Assembly: GCA_946535985.1 (NCBI GenBank)
Contig: CAMNDY010000007.1
Location: forward strand, 1 to 64,000
Length of the DNA: 64,000 bases
Origin: an uncultured Treponema sp.
Lineage (GTDB): Bacteria; Spirochaetota; Spirochaetia; Treponematales; Treponemataceae
Direction: 5' to 3'
Under the pieces are notes generated by a model. That model saw only the letters and a program-made list of their open reading frames with translations, did no database searches and had not been told where the DNA came from. The position numbers were made by a program, and so were the translations under genes. Shown here piece by piece: positions 17,180-25,683 of the stretch. Position 1 is the stretch's first letter. Each line of letters starts with the position of its first letter.

Positions 17180-17647
17180 CTATTCTTCACCAAAAAACTT
17201 CCTTGTTTCCTCTTCGTTCTTACGCATGCGCTCTTCCATTTCTTCCCGGGCTTTTTTAAGGGCTTCTTCGTATACGTCTGTCTCTTTTTTTTCTTTACCC
17301 TTTAATCTGAATGCGAGCGACTGCACCTTAAGATCGGGACTTTCCATTGCAAGCCCCTTGATAATAAATTTCTGGTAGAACTTTAAATACTGGATCCAGC
17401 CCGGATGATCAGACTCAATTATGAGCACGCCGTTTTTAAGATCTACAACACGGGTATTAGAAGCAAGGCGTTCTCCAAGAGGGATGCGTTTATCTATAAG
17501 ATCTTCACGTTCAGAATTTTCTGCATTTGATTTTATACGCGAAACAACATTTCGCCAGACAGACGGAAGCTGGCCTTCATCCGATTGCGAAAAAATTCTG
17601 CACTGCTCAAGAATGCTTTGCATTGAAACAATATTATCTTCACTCAT
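17180..17647 (-). CDS. DciA-like (DUF721) replicative helicase loader
   Basis: 155 residues. The first 110 match the DUF721/DciA pattern: a helical start, WRNVVSRIK, ASNTRVVDLKNGVLIIESDH and GWIQYLKFYQKFI. The rest is a charged coiled-coil tail (EEALKKAREEMEERMRKNEE). DciA proteins bind and help load the replicative helicase DnaB. ATG 17647 overlaps the recF stop by 8 bases; an ATG at 17659 is also possible. Position after recF in the origin operon is the usual one. Confidence 0.82.
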   Translation of the reverse strand: MSEDNIVSMQSILEQCRIFSQSDEGQLPSVWRNVVSRIKSNAENSEREDLIDKRIPLGERLASNTRVVDLKNGVLIIESDHPGWIQYLKFYQKFIIKGLAMESPDLKVQSLAFRLKGKEKKETDVYEEALKKAREEMEERMRKNEEETRKFFGEE

Positions 17648-18776
17648 GCCATTCACCATTCTCTATTTTATAAACTTTTGTGGTATCGTGCATATACCTT
17701 TCGTAGGGTTCGCCCGGTAAAAAAGTACAGAAAAGTTGTTCATATTCAGGCAGCATAGCTGTAAGTTTTGCTCGCTTGTCGGGGTCAAGTTCAAGAAGAA
17801 CGTCATCCATCAAAAGCACGGGTTTCATGCCGGTGGCGCGGGTATAGTAAATAGCTTGAGCAACTCTGAGTAAAAGTGAAATGAGGCGGCACTGTCCTGT
17901 AGAAGCCGTCTGTACAAAATTTTGTCCACCTTTCATAAAAAGAATTTTGTCGCGGTGCGGGCCGGCCATTGTTGTTTCCATTGCTTTATCCAAATCGCGT
18001 CGTGAAAGCAAAAGATCTAAGATATCCTGCGAAGCAGGAAAAAAATTTTTTTCGGAAAAAGCAGGTGAGTTTTGCACAGAATTATCAACATTTTGTGACT
18101 TTGGAAATTTCCAGGAGGGTTCATATACAATATTTACGCCGTCTATTCCTGTAATCTCTTCAAAGATTTTTCCAAAAATCTGGTTAAACTGAAAAATTGC
18201 TTTTTTTCTTTTTTGCTGAATCACAAGACCATACTGAGCCAGCTGACTGTCATATACATCAAGCATTTCGTACTGTTTATTTTTTAAAACAAGGTTGCGG
18301 CTTTTAAGAACTTTTTTATAATTACGCATGTCATCAATGTAAAGATTGTCATAAAGAGTGAGCGACTGGTCTATAAAAAATCGGCGGCACTCCGGTTCTC
18401 CGGTTGCAAACCTCATATCATCATGACAGAACAAAATGCATGGAATTGTATTTATAAGTTCTTTACGGTCCTGAATTTTTTTTCCGTTTTTTTCTATACG
18501 CTTTTTTCCATTTTCAAAAATCACGGAAATTTTTTGAGCAGAATCCTGGCCCTTATACATTACGTTTATGCTAAAATCTTTTTCACCCTTTTTTACAATC
18601 TGAGCATCCTGGTGTGTTCTAAAACTTATTCCGTAAGCAGCATAGTAAAGAGATTCAAGAATATTACTCTTTCCCTGCCCGTTCTGTCCAACAAAAAAAA
18701 TCTCTTTGTTAGACAAGTCTAACGTGTCATTTTTAAGATTGCGGAAATTATAAAATGTTTGAAAAAGAAAGGGCAT
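17640..18776 (-). CDS. recF: DNA replication and repair protein RecF
   Basis: 378 residues. An SMC-like ATPase with Walker A FVGQNGQGKSNILESL, the ABC-like signature region TASTGQCRLISLLLRVAQ, and Walker B VLLMDDVLLELD. RecF loads RecA at single-strand gaps with RecO and RecR. Starts 2 bases after the dnaN stop, so translation is probably coupled, and overlaps dciA. Confidence 0.95.
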   Translation of the reverse strand: MPFLFQTFYNFRNLKNDTLDLSNKEIFFVGQNGQGKSNILESLYYAAYGISFRTHQDAQIVKKGEKDFSINVMYKGQDSAQKISVIFENGKKRIEKNGKKIQDRKELINTIPCILFCHDDMRFATGEPECRRFFIDQSLTLYDNLYIDDMRNYKKVLKSRNLVLKNKQYEMLDVYDSQLAQYGLVIQQKRKKAIFQFNQIFGKIFEEITGIDGVNIVYEPSWKFPKSQNVDNSVQNSPAFSEKNFFPASQDILDLLLSRRDLDKAMETTMAGPHRDKILFMKGGQNFVQTASTGQCRLISLLLRVAQAIYYTRATGMKPVLLMDDVLLELDPDKRAKLTAMLPEYEQLFCTFLPGEPYERYMHDTTKVYKIENGEWHE

Positions 18777-18778
18777 CT

Positions 18779-19915
18779 CTAACCCTTCAAAGGCATTACA
18801 ACGTGCTGATAATCACCTGCAGGTTCAGAGCGAATAATTACAGCTTTAGTAACAAGACCTTCGTCTTCGCGGTTTTCATCAACGTTGAATTCAACAACAA
18901 CATTTTCTGATTCAATAACCTTAAGAGGCTCTGTTACATAAACAAAGTTCATAGCCATTGTAATTGTCTGTCCGTCGTAGCGGCATGGAATCTCTTCTTC
19001 TGCAGCACCACTATCTGTTTCCGGCGAAATCAATTTAAGAACTCCAGAACTGATTCTGAAAATTACTCTGTAAATTTCTTTATCTGCCATGATAGTAATA
19101 CGCTTAAGAGCCGACTCCAAATCTGCCTTGTTAACCTGGAACTTAGTTGTAAGATTTTCAGGAATAACTTTTTTATAGTTAGGGAATCGTCCGTCAATCA
19201 AGCTTGAAGAGAATTCAAAATTTGCAAACTTAATGAAAATTGAATTATCAACTACAGCAACATTTACATTGCCTTCGTCAGAAAGATTTTTAAGAACGCA
19301 TGAAAGAATTTTTGTAGGAATATTTGCCGGTGGAAAATCTGGAACATTTGTTGCAGTTTTAGAAATACATGAAAGTCTGTTTCCGTTTGTTGCAACCATT
19401 GTAAGAGTGTCGCCTTCTTTTTCAAAGTAAACACCGGTCATAAAGCTGCGGCTCTTAATATCTTTTACATCTTTGAAAACTGCAAAAATTGTATGACGAA
19501 TCATCTCTTTAAATTCTTTTGCAGGAAGTTCAAAGAATGGAACGTTTTCTGAAGATCCAAGCTCCGGGAACTTATCGCTGGCCTGACTCTTAAGCTGGAA
19601 CTTAACACGCTTAGAAATTGGTTTGATTGTTACAGCAATATCTTCTTTGATGAACTCAATATCACCAGAAGGCAAAGAAGAAATAATACTCATGAACTTA
19701 TCACAGTAAATTGTTGTGCGTCCTTCTTCCTGAATATCAACCGGAATAGTAGTTGTAAATTTTACAGTAGAATCGGTTGCTTTAATTGTGAGCATATTGT
19801 TCTCTGCAATAATTAAAATATTAGAAAGAATTGTAACTGGACTTTTGTTAGTTATAATTTCCTGTGCAATAGCAATTTCTTTGATCATTGCATCTCTGTC
19901 GAATGTAAATTTCAT
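18779..19915 (-). CDS. dnaN: DNA polymerase III beta subunit (sliding clamp)
   Basis: 378 residues, beginning MKFTFDRDAMIKEIAIAQEI. Three repeated clamp domains of about 120 residues, with the C-terminus ending in VMPLKG near the usual M-P-x-(K/R) pocket. The dimer encircles DNA and tethers polymerases and repair factors. The start at 19915 is chosen because AGGAG lies just upstream. The frame extends 14 codons further (ATG 19957), but without a binding site. It follows dnaA across the oriC-like region. Confidence 0.96.
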   Translation of the reverse strand: MKFTFDRDAMIKEIAIAQEIITNKSPVTILSNILIIAENNMLTIKATDSTVKFTTTIPVDIQEEGRTTIYCDKFMSIISSLPSGDIEFIKEDIAVTIKPISKRVKFQLKSQASDKFPELGSSENVPFFELPAKEFKEMIRHTIFAVFKDVKDIKSRSFMTGVYFEKEGDTLTMVATNGNRLSCISKTATNVPDFPPANIPTKILSCVLKNLSDEGNVNVAVVDNSIFIKFANFEFSSSLIDGRFPNYKKVIPENLTTKFQVNKADLESALKRITIMADKEIYRVIFRISSGVLKLISPETDSGAAEEEIPCRYDGQTITMAMNFVYVTEPLKVIESENVVVEFNVDENREDEGLVTKAVIIRSEPAGDYQHVVMPLKG

Positions 19916-20215
19916 TTTTTTATTTCTCCTATATGATAGCAAACTTATTTTTGCCACATTTTATACGGTTCTTTATTTATATTATAAATTTATAAATTTA
20001 GTAGTAGTAGTATTAAGTTATGTTGATTATGTGTAAAAGTGACTTATCTCTTTATATTATCACAATTTACAAAGTTTATAAAAAGTGATTTTCAATTCAC
20101 AAGTTATCCACTTTTCCACATCTTTTTTAACATAACTTGATTTATCCACAATTATACAACACTTTTTCAACATTTTAAAGAAAATTGTCGTCATTGCGAA
20201 TGCTGGTAATGCAAT
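19916..20215. other. Putative replication origin (oriC) between dnaN and dnaA
   Basis: The region has almost no coding capacity and is very AT-rich. From left to right it holds an AT tract (19965-20000, TTATATTATAAATTTATAAA) that could melt, a DnaA-trio array (19999-20016), and a run of DnaA boxes: TTATCCACT (20104-20112), TTTTCCACA (20112-20120), perfect TTATCCACA (20142-20150), and the weak sites TTATACAAC (20152-20160) and TTTTCAACA (20164-20172). Location and parts match known bacterial origins. The nearest box is about 88 bases from the trio, further than in Bacillus subtilis. Confidence 0.7.
19999..20016 (+). promoter_or_regulatory. DnaA-trio array
   Basis: TAGTAGTAGTAGTATTAA: four perfect TAG trios, then TAT and TAA. 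In B. subtilis, repeats of this trinucleotide beside DnaA boxes guide DnaA onto single strands during unwinding. It lies directly beside the AT tract. Confidence 0.6.
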
Positions 20216-20217
20216 CT
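20190..20217. repeat. Family A-like repeat overlapping the dnaA stop
   Basis: GTCATTGC..GCAATCT ends with a central spacer, the common GTCATT-N-AATCT layout. It overlaps the dnaA stop codon (20216-20218) and could fold after dnaA transcription. Confidence 0.55.
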
Positions 20218-21634
20218 ATTTCTTATATTCTTTAATTTCCCTCATCATAATATTTATTTTAGCTTCAAGACTTGAATCAAGCTTTATGCTTTCTGCAATT
20301 TTGTCATAGGCATGCATAATTGTTGAATGATCCTTTCCGCCAAATTCATTTCCAAGTTCGGAGTAAGAAATTTCTGTAAGCTCACGGGCAATATAAATTG
20401 CAACCTGACGAGGGAATACATATTTCTTATCTCGTTTTTTACTCTTAAGATCAGAAATTGAAATTTGATAATTGTCAGCAATAACCTTTTGAATAATGTC
20501 CAGAGAAATATTTTGAGCAGAGTTAGAATTCAAAATATCCTTAAGCTGATTTTTGGCCATTTCCAAAGTTGGTTCCTGCTCGATAATATCTGCATAAGCA
20601 AGAATCTGTTTTAAAGCAGCTTCAAGCTCGCGGACATTTGTTTCAACATTTTTTGCAATGTAATCAATAATTTCTGCATCTAAAGTTTTGCCTGTCATTT
20701 CAAGTTTCTTTTTAAGAATGGCAACACGGGTTTCATAATTTGGAATTGTAATATCAATACACAAGCCGTTTGAAAGTCTGCTTACAAGACGGTCTGTCAT
20801 ATTTTTAATTTCTTTAATTGGACGGTCGCAGGTAAAAACCATTTGAGCCTGTTTTTCGTGAAGGGCATTAAAGGTGTGAAAAAGCTCTTCCTGAATACCT
20901 TTTTTATTATCAAGAAAGTGAATGTCATCAAGCAAAAGAACATCAAGGTTACGAAATTTATTTATGAATTGAGTTGTCTTTTTAGATGTTAAAGAGTTTG
21001 TAAATTCATTTGTAAAGCTTTCTGCAGAACCGTAATAAATCTTAAGTTTGTCGTCTCCGTTGCTGTAAATGTAGTTACCAATTGCCTGCATAAGGTGAGT
21101 TTTTCCAAGGCCGGAACCACCATAAATAAGAATCGGGTTATATAATTTACCGGGATTTTTTGCAACAGCCATAGAAGCTTTATAAGCAAAATTACTGTTG
21201 TCGCCAGGAATGAAAGTATCAAAAGTAAAAGTTTCCAGCAGCAAAGAATGCTTTTTAGCTTTAGGAGTTTCGCCTGCTTCTACCTTATTTTTATTTATAG
21301 CTTCCTGTTTTGTTTCTTTTGCAGGAGCCTGTTTTTCCGGAATATCATCAATTGTTTTTTCTTTATTTTCTTTGTCTACAAGGCATTTTATTTTTAAATT
21401 CTGACCAGTTATTTGTTTAAGTTTCTTCTGCAAAAGATCAAAATATCCTTTGGAAGTAATCATTGTATTCATAAAATCAGACACAACAGACACAGTGATT
21501 GTATCAATTGAGTCCTCAACATATTTCATATTAAACCAGAGAGAAAACTCATCTTCGTTGTTTTTTTCTTTGAATTCTTTTTCAAGTTCCTTCATCGCAT
21601 ACTGGAACGCTTCTTTAAATAACTCTTTTGCCAT
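20216..21634 (-). CDS. dnaA: Chromosomal replication initiator DnaA
   Basis: 472 residues. Domain I (1-90) is followed by a Lys/Glu-rich linker. The AAA+ domain has Walker A YGGSGLGKTHLMQAIGN, Walker B LLLDDIHFL, sensor RPIKEIKNMTDRLVSRL. The DNA-binding domain IV carries the DnaA signature FGGKDHSTIMHAYDKI. It recognises TTATNCACA boxes such as those in the adjacent origin. The ATG at 21634 has no Shine-Dalgarno; the putative -10 box ends only 6 bases before it, so the mRNA may be leaderless. It diverges from gyrB. Confidence 0.97.
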   Translation of the reverse strand: MAKELFKEAFQYAMKELEKEFKEKNNEDEFSLWFNMKYVEDSIDTITVSVVSDFMNTMITSKGYFDLLQKKLKQITGQNLKIKCLVDKENKEKTIDDIPEKQAPAKETKQEAINKNKVEAGETPKAKKHSLLLETFTFDTFIPGDNSNFAYKASMAVAKNPGKLYNPILIYGGSGLGKTHLMQAIGNYIYSNGDDKLKIYYGSAESFTNEFTNSLTSKKTTQFINKFRNLDVLLLDDIHFLDNKKGIQEELFHTFNALHEKQAQMVFTCDRPIKEIKNMTDRLVSRLSNGLCIDITIPNYETRVAILKKKLEMTGKTLDAEIIDYIAKNVETNVRELEAALKQILAYADIIEQEPTLEMAKNQLKDILNSNSAQNISLDIIQKVIADNYQISISDLKSKKRDKKYVFPRQVAIYIARELTEISYSELGNEFGGKDHSTIMHAYDKIAESIKLDSSLEAKINIMMREIKEYKK

Positions 21635-21640
21635 GGGTTT

Positions 21641-21669
21641 ATTATCATCTAGTTATGCAATTTCTTCAA
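21641..21669 (-). promoter_or_regulatory. Promoter of dnaA
   Basis: On the minus strand: TTGAAG (21669-21664), 17 bases, GATAAT (21646-21641). Transcription would begin at about the A of the dnaA ATG. The -35 and first spacer bases nearly copy the gyrB promoter on the other side of the palindromic element. Confidence 0.5.
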
Positions 21670-21684
21670 GAGAATTTTCTTATT

Positions 21685-21842
21685 GTTCTAAAAATTCTTT
21701 GTCGGCGGGTCCCAGCGACGGAAAAAAAAGCAAGGTATCCCCCGGCATCCGTGCGACGTCCGGCGTAAACGCGGCCGCCCCACTGCCGGTCCCCCCTTAC
21801 TTTCTTTTTCCTGCGTCCCACTCGCCAAAGAATTTTTAGAAC
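21685..21842. repeat. GC-rich palindromic element between dnaA and gyrB
   Basis: Perfect 17-base arms, GTTCTAAAAATTCTTTG at 21685-21701 and its inverse at 21826-21842, enclose about 125 bases of very GC-rich DNA with CCGGC/GCCGG and GCGGCCGC motifs. Inside the arms, GGCGGGTCCC and GGCGAGTGGGAC continue an imperfect pairing. Composition is sharply unlike its neighbours. It may be a MITE-like insertion or a structural insulator between the two promoters. An overlapping minus-strand frame through it looks spurious. Confidence 0.65.
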
Positions 21843-21853
21843 AGGGCAAATCA

Positions 21854-21882
21854 TTGAAAAAATTGCATAATTCAGATAAAAT
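21854..21882 (+). promoter_or_regulatory. Promoter of gyrB
   Basis: TTGAAA (21854-21859), 17 bases, TAAAAT (21877-21882). Transcription would begin near 21889, giving a 25-base leader with AAAGGA. The in-frame ATG at 21854 lies inside this promoter and is therefore unlikely to be the start. Confidence 0.6.
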
Positions 21883-21913
21883 TGAAGAATTACATCAAAT
21901 AAAGGAAACAAAA

Positions 21914-23839
21914 ATGTCGGCAGATTACGGTGCAAGTAACATACAGGTTTTAAAGGGACTCGAAGCAGTTCGCAAACGACCTGGTATGTATATTGGTTCT
22001 ACAGGTCCTCGTGGACTTCATCATCTTGTTTATGAAACAGTAGATAACTCAATTGATGAGGCAATGGCCGGATTCTGTGATACAATTACAGTTGCACTTG
22101 AACGAGATGATATTGTTCGTGTTGTAGATAACGGACGTGGTATTCCTGTTGACATTCACCCTACAGAAAAAATCTCTGCCCTTGAACTGGTTTTGACTCG
22201 CCTTCATGCCGGTGGTAAATTTGATAAGGGTTCTTATAAAGTTTCCGGTGGTTTGCATGGTGTTGGTGTTTCCTGTGTAAACGCTTTGTCTGATTGGATG
22301 GAAGCAACAGTAAAACGCGACGGACACATTTACCAGCAGAAGTACGAACGCGGAGTTCCAAAAACAAAAGTAGAAATTATAGGCGATATTGGTCCGGACG
22401 AGCATGGTACAACAATCCGCTGGAAGGCCGATAAAACAATTTTTACAGAAACCACAACTTACGATTACGATGTTCTTAAAGACCGTCTGCGCGAGCTTGC
22501 CTTTTTGAATTCCGGTGTTGTAATTATTTTCCGCGATGAACGCCTTGAAAATCCCAAGGAAGAAGTGCTTAAGTTTGAAGGCGGTATAAACGAGTTTGTA
22601 AAAGAAATTGACGAAGGAAAAGCTGTTGTTCCTGCCGAACCAATTTACATCAAAGAAGAAAAGGATGATGTAATTACAGAAATTTCCATGCACTATAATT
22701 CAGGCTATTCAGAAAATGTACGCACCTTTGTAAACGACATTAACACACGAGACGGTGGTACTCACCTTGAAGGTTTCCGTTCTGCCGTTCGTTTTGTTTT
22801 GAATAAATTTTTTGAAGCCAACGAAAAGCTCAAGAAAAATTTGGACAAGGAAGAAAAGCTAACTTACGAAGATTTGAGCAGCGGTCTTACTGCAGTAATT
22901 TCTATGAAGGTTCCAGAACCTGAGTTTGAAGGTCAGACAAAGGAAAAACTTGGAAATACAGAAGTCCGCACAATCGTAGATCAGATTGTAAAAGAAAAGC
23001 TCACAATATATTTTGAACAGAATCCTGCTACACTCGAAGCAATTTTGAAGAAGGCCATTGATGAAGCCAAGGCTCGTATTGCAGCCCGCAAGGCAAAAGA
23101 CAATATGCGCAAAAAGACCATGAGTGATGGTTTTGGTTTGCCTGAAAAATTGTCTGACTGTTCAATGAAAAATCCTGAACTTTGCGAAGTATACATAGTC
23201 GAAGGAGACTCTGCCGGTGGTTCTGCAAAGAAAGGCCGCGACCCTAAGACACAGGCAATTCTCCCTCTTTGGGGAAAGATGCTCAACGTAGAAAAAGTTC
23301 GCCCTGAAAAGGTAATGAACAACGATAAACTTGAGCCTGTAATTGCTTCACTTGGTGCCGGCTTTGGAAAAGACTTTAACATTGATAAATTACGCTATCA
23401 TAAAATCATCATCATGGCCGATGCCGATGTCGACGGTTCGCACATCCGTACACTGCTTTTGACTTTCTTCTTCCGCTACATGCCTCAGATTATTGAGCAC
23501 GGTTATGTTTATCTTGCCATGCCTCCACTGTTTAAGGTACAGCTTGGAAAGAAAGATCCTGTTTACTGTTACAGCGATGCAGAACGTGATGCCGCCCTTG
23601 AAGCTCTTGGTGACCAGCGCGATAAAGCCGATGTTCAGCGCTACAAAGGTCTTGGTGAAATGGACGGAAAGCAGCTTTGGGAAACAACTATGGACCCTGC
23701 CCACCGTAAAATGCGCGTAGTTACAATCCCAGATGCCATGGCCGCCGACAGAATCTTCAGCGTATGTATGGGCGAAGAAGTAGAACCTCGCCGCCGCTTC
23801 ATCGAAGAAAATTCCAGCTACGCTAATTTGGATATTTAA
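21914..23839 (+). CDS. gyrB: DNA gyrase subunit B
   Basis: 641 residues. GHKL ATPase domain (VRKRPGMYIGSTG, NSIDEA, DNGRGIPVD, GGLHGVGVSCVNALS), transducer domain, then TOPRIM with EGDSAGGSAKKGRD and the metal-binding DADVDGSHIRTLL, then the C-terminal GyrA-binding part. Together with GyrA it introduces negative supercoils. ATG 21914 gives the usual N-terminus MSADYGASNIQVLKGLEAVR. It diverges from dnaA, and gyrA lies 5.3 kb downstream rather than adjacent. Confidence 0.97.
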   Translation: MSADYGASNIQVLKGLEAVRKRPGMYIGSTGPRGLHHLVYETVDNSIDEAMAGFCDTITVALERDDIVRVVDNGRGIPVDIHPTEKISALELVLTRLHAGGKFDKGSYKVSGGLHGVGVSCVNALSDWMEATVKRDGHIYQQKYERGVPKTKVEIIGDIGPDEHGTTIRWKADKTIFTETTTYDYDVLKDRLRELAFLNSGVVIIFRDERLENPKEEVLKFEGGINEFVKEIDEGKAVVPAEPIYIKEEKDDVITEISMHYNSGYSENVRTFVNDINTRDGGTHLEGFRSAVRFVLNKFFEANEKLKKNLDKEEKLTYEDLSSGLTAVISMKVPEPEFEGQTKEKLGNTEVRTIVDQIVKEKLTIYFEQNPATLEAILKKAIDEAKARIAARKAKDNMRKKTMSDGFGLPEKLSDCSMKNPELCEVYIVEGDSAGGSAKKGRDPKTQAILPLWGKMLNVEKVRPEKVMNNDKLEPVIASLGAGFGKDFNIDKLRYHKIIIMADADVDGSHIRTLLLTFFFRYMPQIIEHGYVYLAMPPLFKVQLGKKDPVYCYSDAERDAALEALGDQRDKADVQRYKGLGEMDGKQLWETTMDPAHRKMRVVTIPDAMAADRIFSVCMGEEVEPRRRFIEENSSYANLDI

Positions 23840-23855
23840 TCCTCGGGGTCAAATA

Positions 23856-24494
23856 ATGCTTTTTAAATCAGAACTCTATTCAATCGAATATGATGAAAAA
23901 AGCAAATCTCTTGTTCAAACTATAAACGAAGCCCTTAATCAAAATTTCAAACGTATTCTGGATTTTTGGGAAATTCAAAAGCTCGAAAACTATGTAGAAA
24001 TCCGGATTTTTTCTGATCTTGAAGAGTGGAAAAAATTTTACGAAAGTTTTGAAAGAGGTCCTTATCAGGATTATATTATTGGCTGTGCTGATGGTTCCAA
24101 AATTTATGTACTTGCTTATGATGAATACAAAAAAACAAATGTGCACAAAAATGATACCGTTGAGGATTTCCAGAAAATTATAGTTCATGAATTTGTTCAC
24201 ATTTGTCAGAATCAGATTTCTACACCTGAATCAACAACTTCTTTTATCATGGGTGAAGGACTTGCTACTTATCTTGCTGACCAGCCTTATAATCATGATA
24301 TAAAAATTGATTATCCTAAAGAAGATATTTTCAATTTTGAAAAATTATTTACACTTACAAATGATTTGTATTCTTTCGCTCAAAAGATTGTCCGAAAAAT
24401 AGCCGAACAGGTTTCACGTGAAAAACTAATAGAATATTCTTTAGATTACACAAAACTGTATAATGATTGGGAAAGCTTAGGATTTTCGGAATAA
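23856..24494 (+). CDS. Putative zinc metallopeptidase (HExxH, gluzincin-like)
   Basis: 212 residues. VHEFVHICQNQ (about residue 110) is an HExxH zinc motif, and GEGLATYLADQ some 30 residues later supplies a third Glu ligand as in MA-clan gluzincins. No signal peptide is visible, so it is probably cytoplasmic. Substrate unknown. It starts 17 bases after gyrB with only a weak binding site (CGGGGT), so it may be read from the gyrB transcript. Confidence 0.7.
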   Translation: MLFKSELYSIEYDEKSKSLVQTINEALNQNFKRILDFWEIQKLENYVEIRIFSDLEEWKKFYESFERGPYQDYIIGCADGSKIYVLAYDEYKKTNVHKNDTVEDFQKIIVHEFVHICQNQISTPESTTSFIMGEGLATYLADQPYNHDIKIDYPKEDIFNFEKLFTLTNDLYSFAQKIVRKIAEQVSREKLIEYSLDYTKLYNDWESLGFSE

Positions 24495-24524
24495 AAATTT
24501 TTCATAAACTAAAGGAGAAATCAT

Positions 24525-25049
24525 ATGTCAAAAATAATTTTACCAACTCTGGAAACCGAACGCCTAATTCTCCGCCCACTTACTATTACCGACCGCGATG
24601 CCATCTTTAAGTGGACCGGTGACCCTCGCGTAAACAAATATATGATTTACCCTTTATACAAAAAAGCAGAAGAAGTTGTTGATTGGGTCAGCACCTTGTA
24701 CGAAGACGAAAAAAAGCTTGATTATGGATTTGTATTAAAAGAGACAGGTCAGCTCATTGGCAGTGGCGGCCTTTATTATCACGACGATATTGATGTATGG
24801 AGTGTAGGCTACAACCTTGCCTACGACTACTGGCACAAGGGCTACACCCCCGAAGCAATCAAACGCATTATAGAATATGCCCAGGAAAAATACGGAGTTC
24901 ATGTAATTGCCGGTACCTTTGCAATAGGAAACGAAGGTTCCCGCCGCGTCATGGAAAAGCTAGGCATGACTTTTTATAAAGACACAGAATACACCAAGCT
25001 CGACGGAAGCGAGACTTTTAAGGCAAAGACTTTTCACAAGGTGTTTTAA
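24525..25049 (+). CDS. GNAT acetyltransferase, RimJ/RimL-like
   Basis: 174 residues. LETERLILRPLTITDRDAIF at the N-terminus and GYNLAYDYWHKGYTPEAIK in the middle are hallmarks of the Acetyltransf_3 (RimJ/RimL) subgroup, followed by NEGSRRVMEKLGM. Members acetylate ribosomal proteins, antibiotics or metabolites; the target here is unknown. AAGGAG precedes ATG 24525. Confidence 0.88.
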   Translation: MSKIILPTLETERLILRPLTITDRDAIFKWTGDPRVNKYMIYPLYKKAEEVVDWVSTLYEDEKKLDYGFVLKETGQLIGSGGLYYHDDIDVWSVGYNLAYDYWHKGYTPEAIKRIIEYAQEKYGVHVIAGTFAIGNEGSRRVMEKLGMTFYKDTEYTKLDGSETFKAKTFHKVF

Positions 25050-25075
25050 TTTTCAACAATAGAGTTTTTATGTGG

Positions 25076-25357
25076 TCACGCAATAAATAAAAGAGGATCT
25101 GAAACATCTTCCCCTTTTTCATAAATAACATAAGGATCAATGTCTATACAGTTTGTTTTGTCGTAAGTGCCATCTAAAGTCCAGGCAAGAGTTCCATTAA
25201 GTACAGTACAATTGTTTTTATAAAAATCAATATCCTTCAGGCATTCAAAAACGCCTTCTCCAACAAGATGAGAAACATCATATTTTTTTACAGCACCATC
25301 AACAAAGTAGACAATAACTTTATAATTGTCCTGTGGAATTACCTGAACTACTTCCAT
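25076..25357 (-). CDS. DUF2442 family protein
   Basis: 93 residues. V-x-P-x-x-x-Y-K-V-x-V-x-F at the start, DGAVKKYDVSHLVGEGVF and WTLDGTYDKTNCIDIDPYVIYEKG near the end match the small DUF2442 fold. Function unknown. It is the last gene of a three-gene minus-strand cassette (HTH regulator, DUF4160, DUF2442) with gaps of 9 and 56 bases. DUF2442 and DUF4160 genes often lie side by side in bacteria and have been suggested to form toxin-antitoxin-like pairs. Confidence 0.78.
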   Translation of the reverse strand: MEVVQVIPQDNYKVIVYFVDGAVKKYDVSHLVGEGVFECLKDIDFYKNNCTVLNGTLAWTLDGTYDKTNCIDIDPYVIYEKGEDVSDPLLFIA

Positions 25358-25366
25358 ATGGAACCT

Positions 25367-25627
25367 CTATTTCAAAGGCATAATTTTTTGAGGAAGCTGT
25401 TTTTGTTTAGCTTTCTCCCAATTTGAATTAAGTTCGTCTTTATGAAGTTCACTCCAAGCAAGAACAAGTTTTAATTTATTTGAAGGTAACGCTCCTTTTA
25501 AAACACAAGAATTGTTTATATCAACCAACGCTTCTGCTTCCCCATATTTTGCATGAAAATGTGGAGGAAGATGATCATCGAAATAAAAACAAATTTCAAT
25601 TCCTTCAAACTCACTTACTATTGGCAT
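25367..25627 (-). CDS. DUF4160 family protein
   Basis: 86 residues. PIVSEFEGIEICFYFDDH, then PPHFHAKYGEAEALVDI is the DUF4160 signature, and LVLAWSELHKDELNSNWEKA is its C-terminal helix. Conserved His and Glu residues hint at metal binding or catalysis, but no activity is known to me. The start at 25627 is chosen for its AGAGG site; the upstream ATG at 25675 has none. Middle gene of the HTH-DUF4160-DUF2442 cassette. Confidence 0.82.
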   Translation of the reverse strand: MPIVSEFEGIEICFYFDDHLPPHFHAKYGEAEALVDINNSCVLKGALPSNKLKLVLAWSELHKDELNSNWEKAKQKQLPQKIMPLK

Positions 25628-25683
25628 TTGAACCTCTCTTGTTATAATTTTACGAGCAAAGATTAAAATGTGCAAGTTATTAA

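Noticed and set aside
21666-21935. Minus-strand open frame of 89 codons across the dnaA-gyrB gap
   Set aside because: It lies in the GC-rich palindromic element and across the gyrB promoter and start. Its Arg/Gly-rich translation reflects the palindrome.
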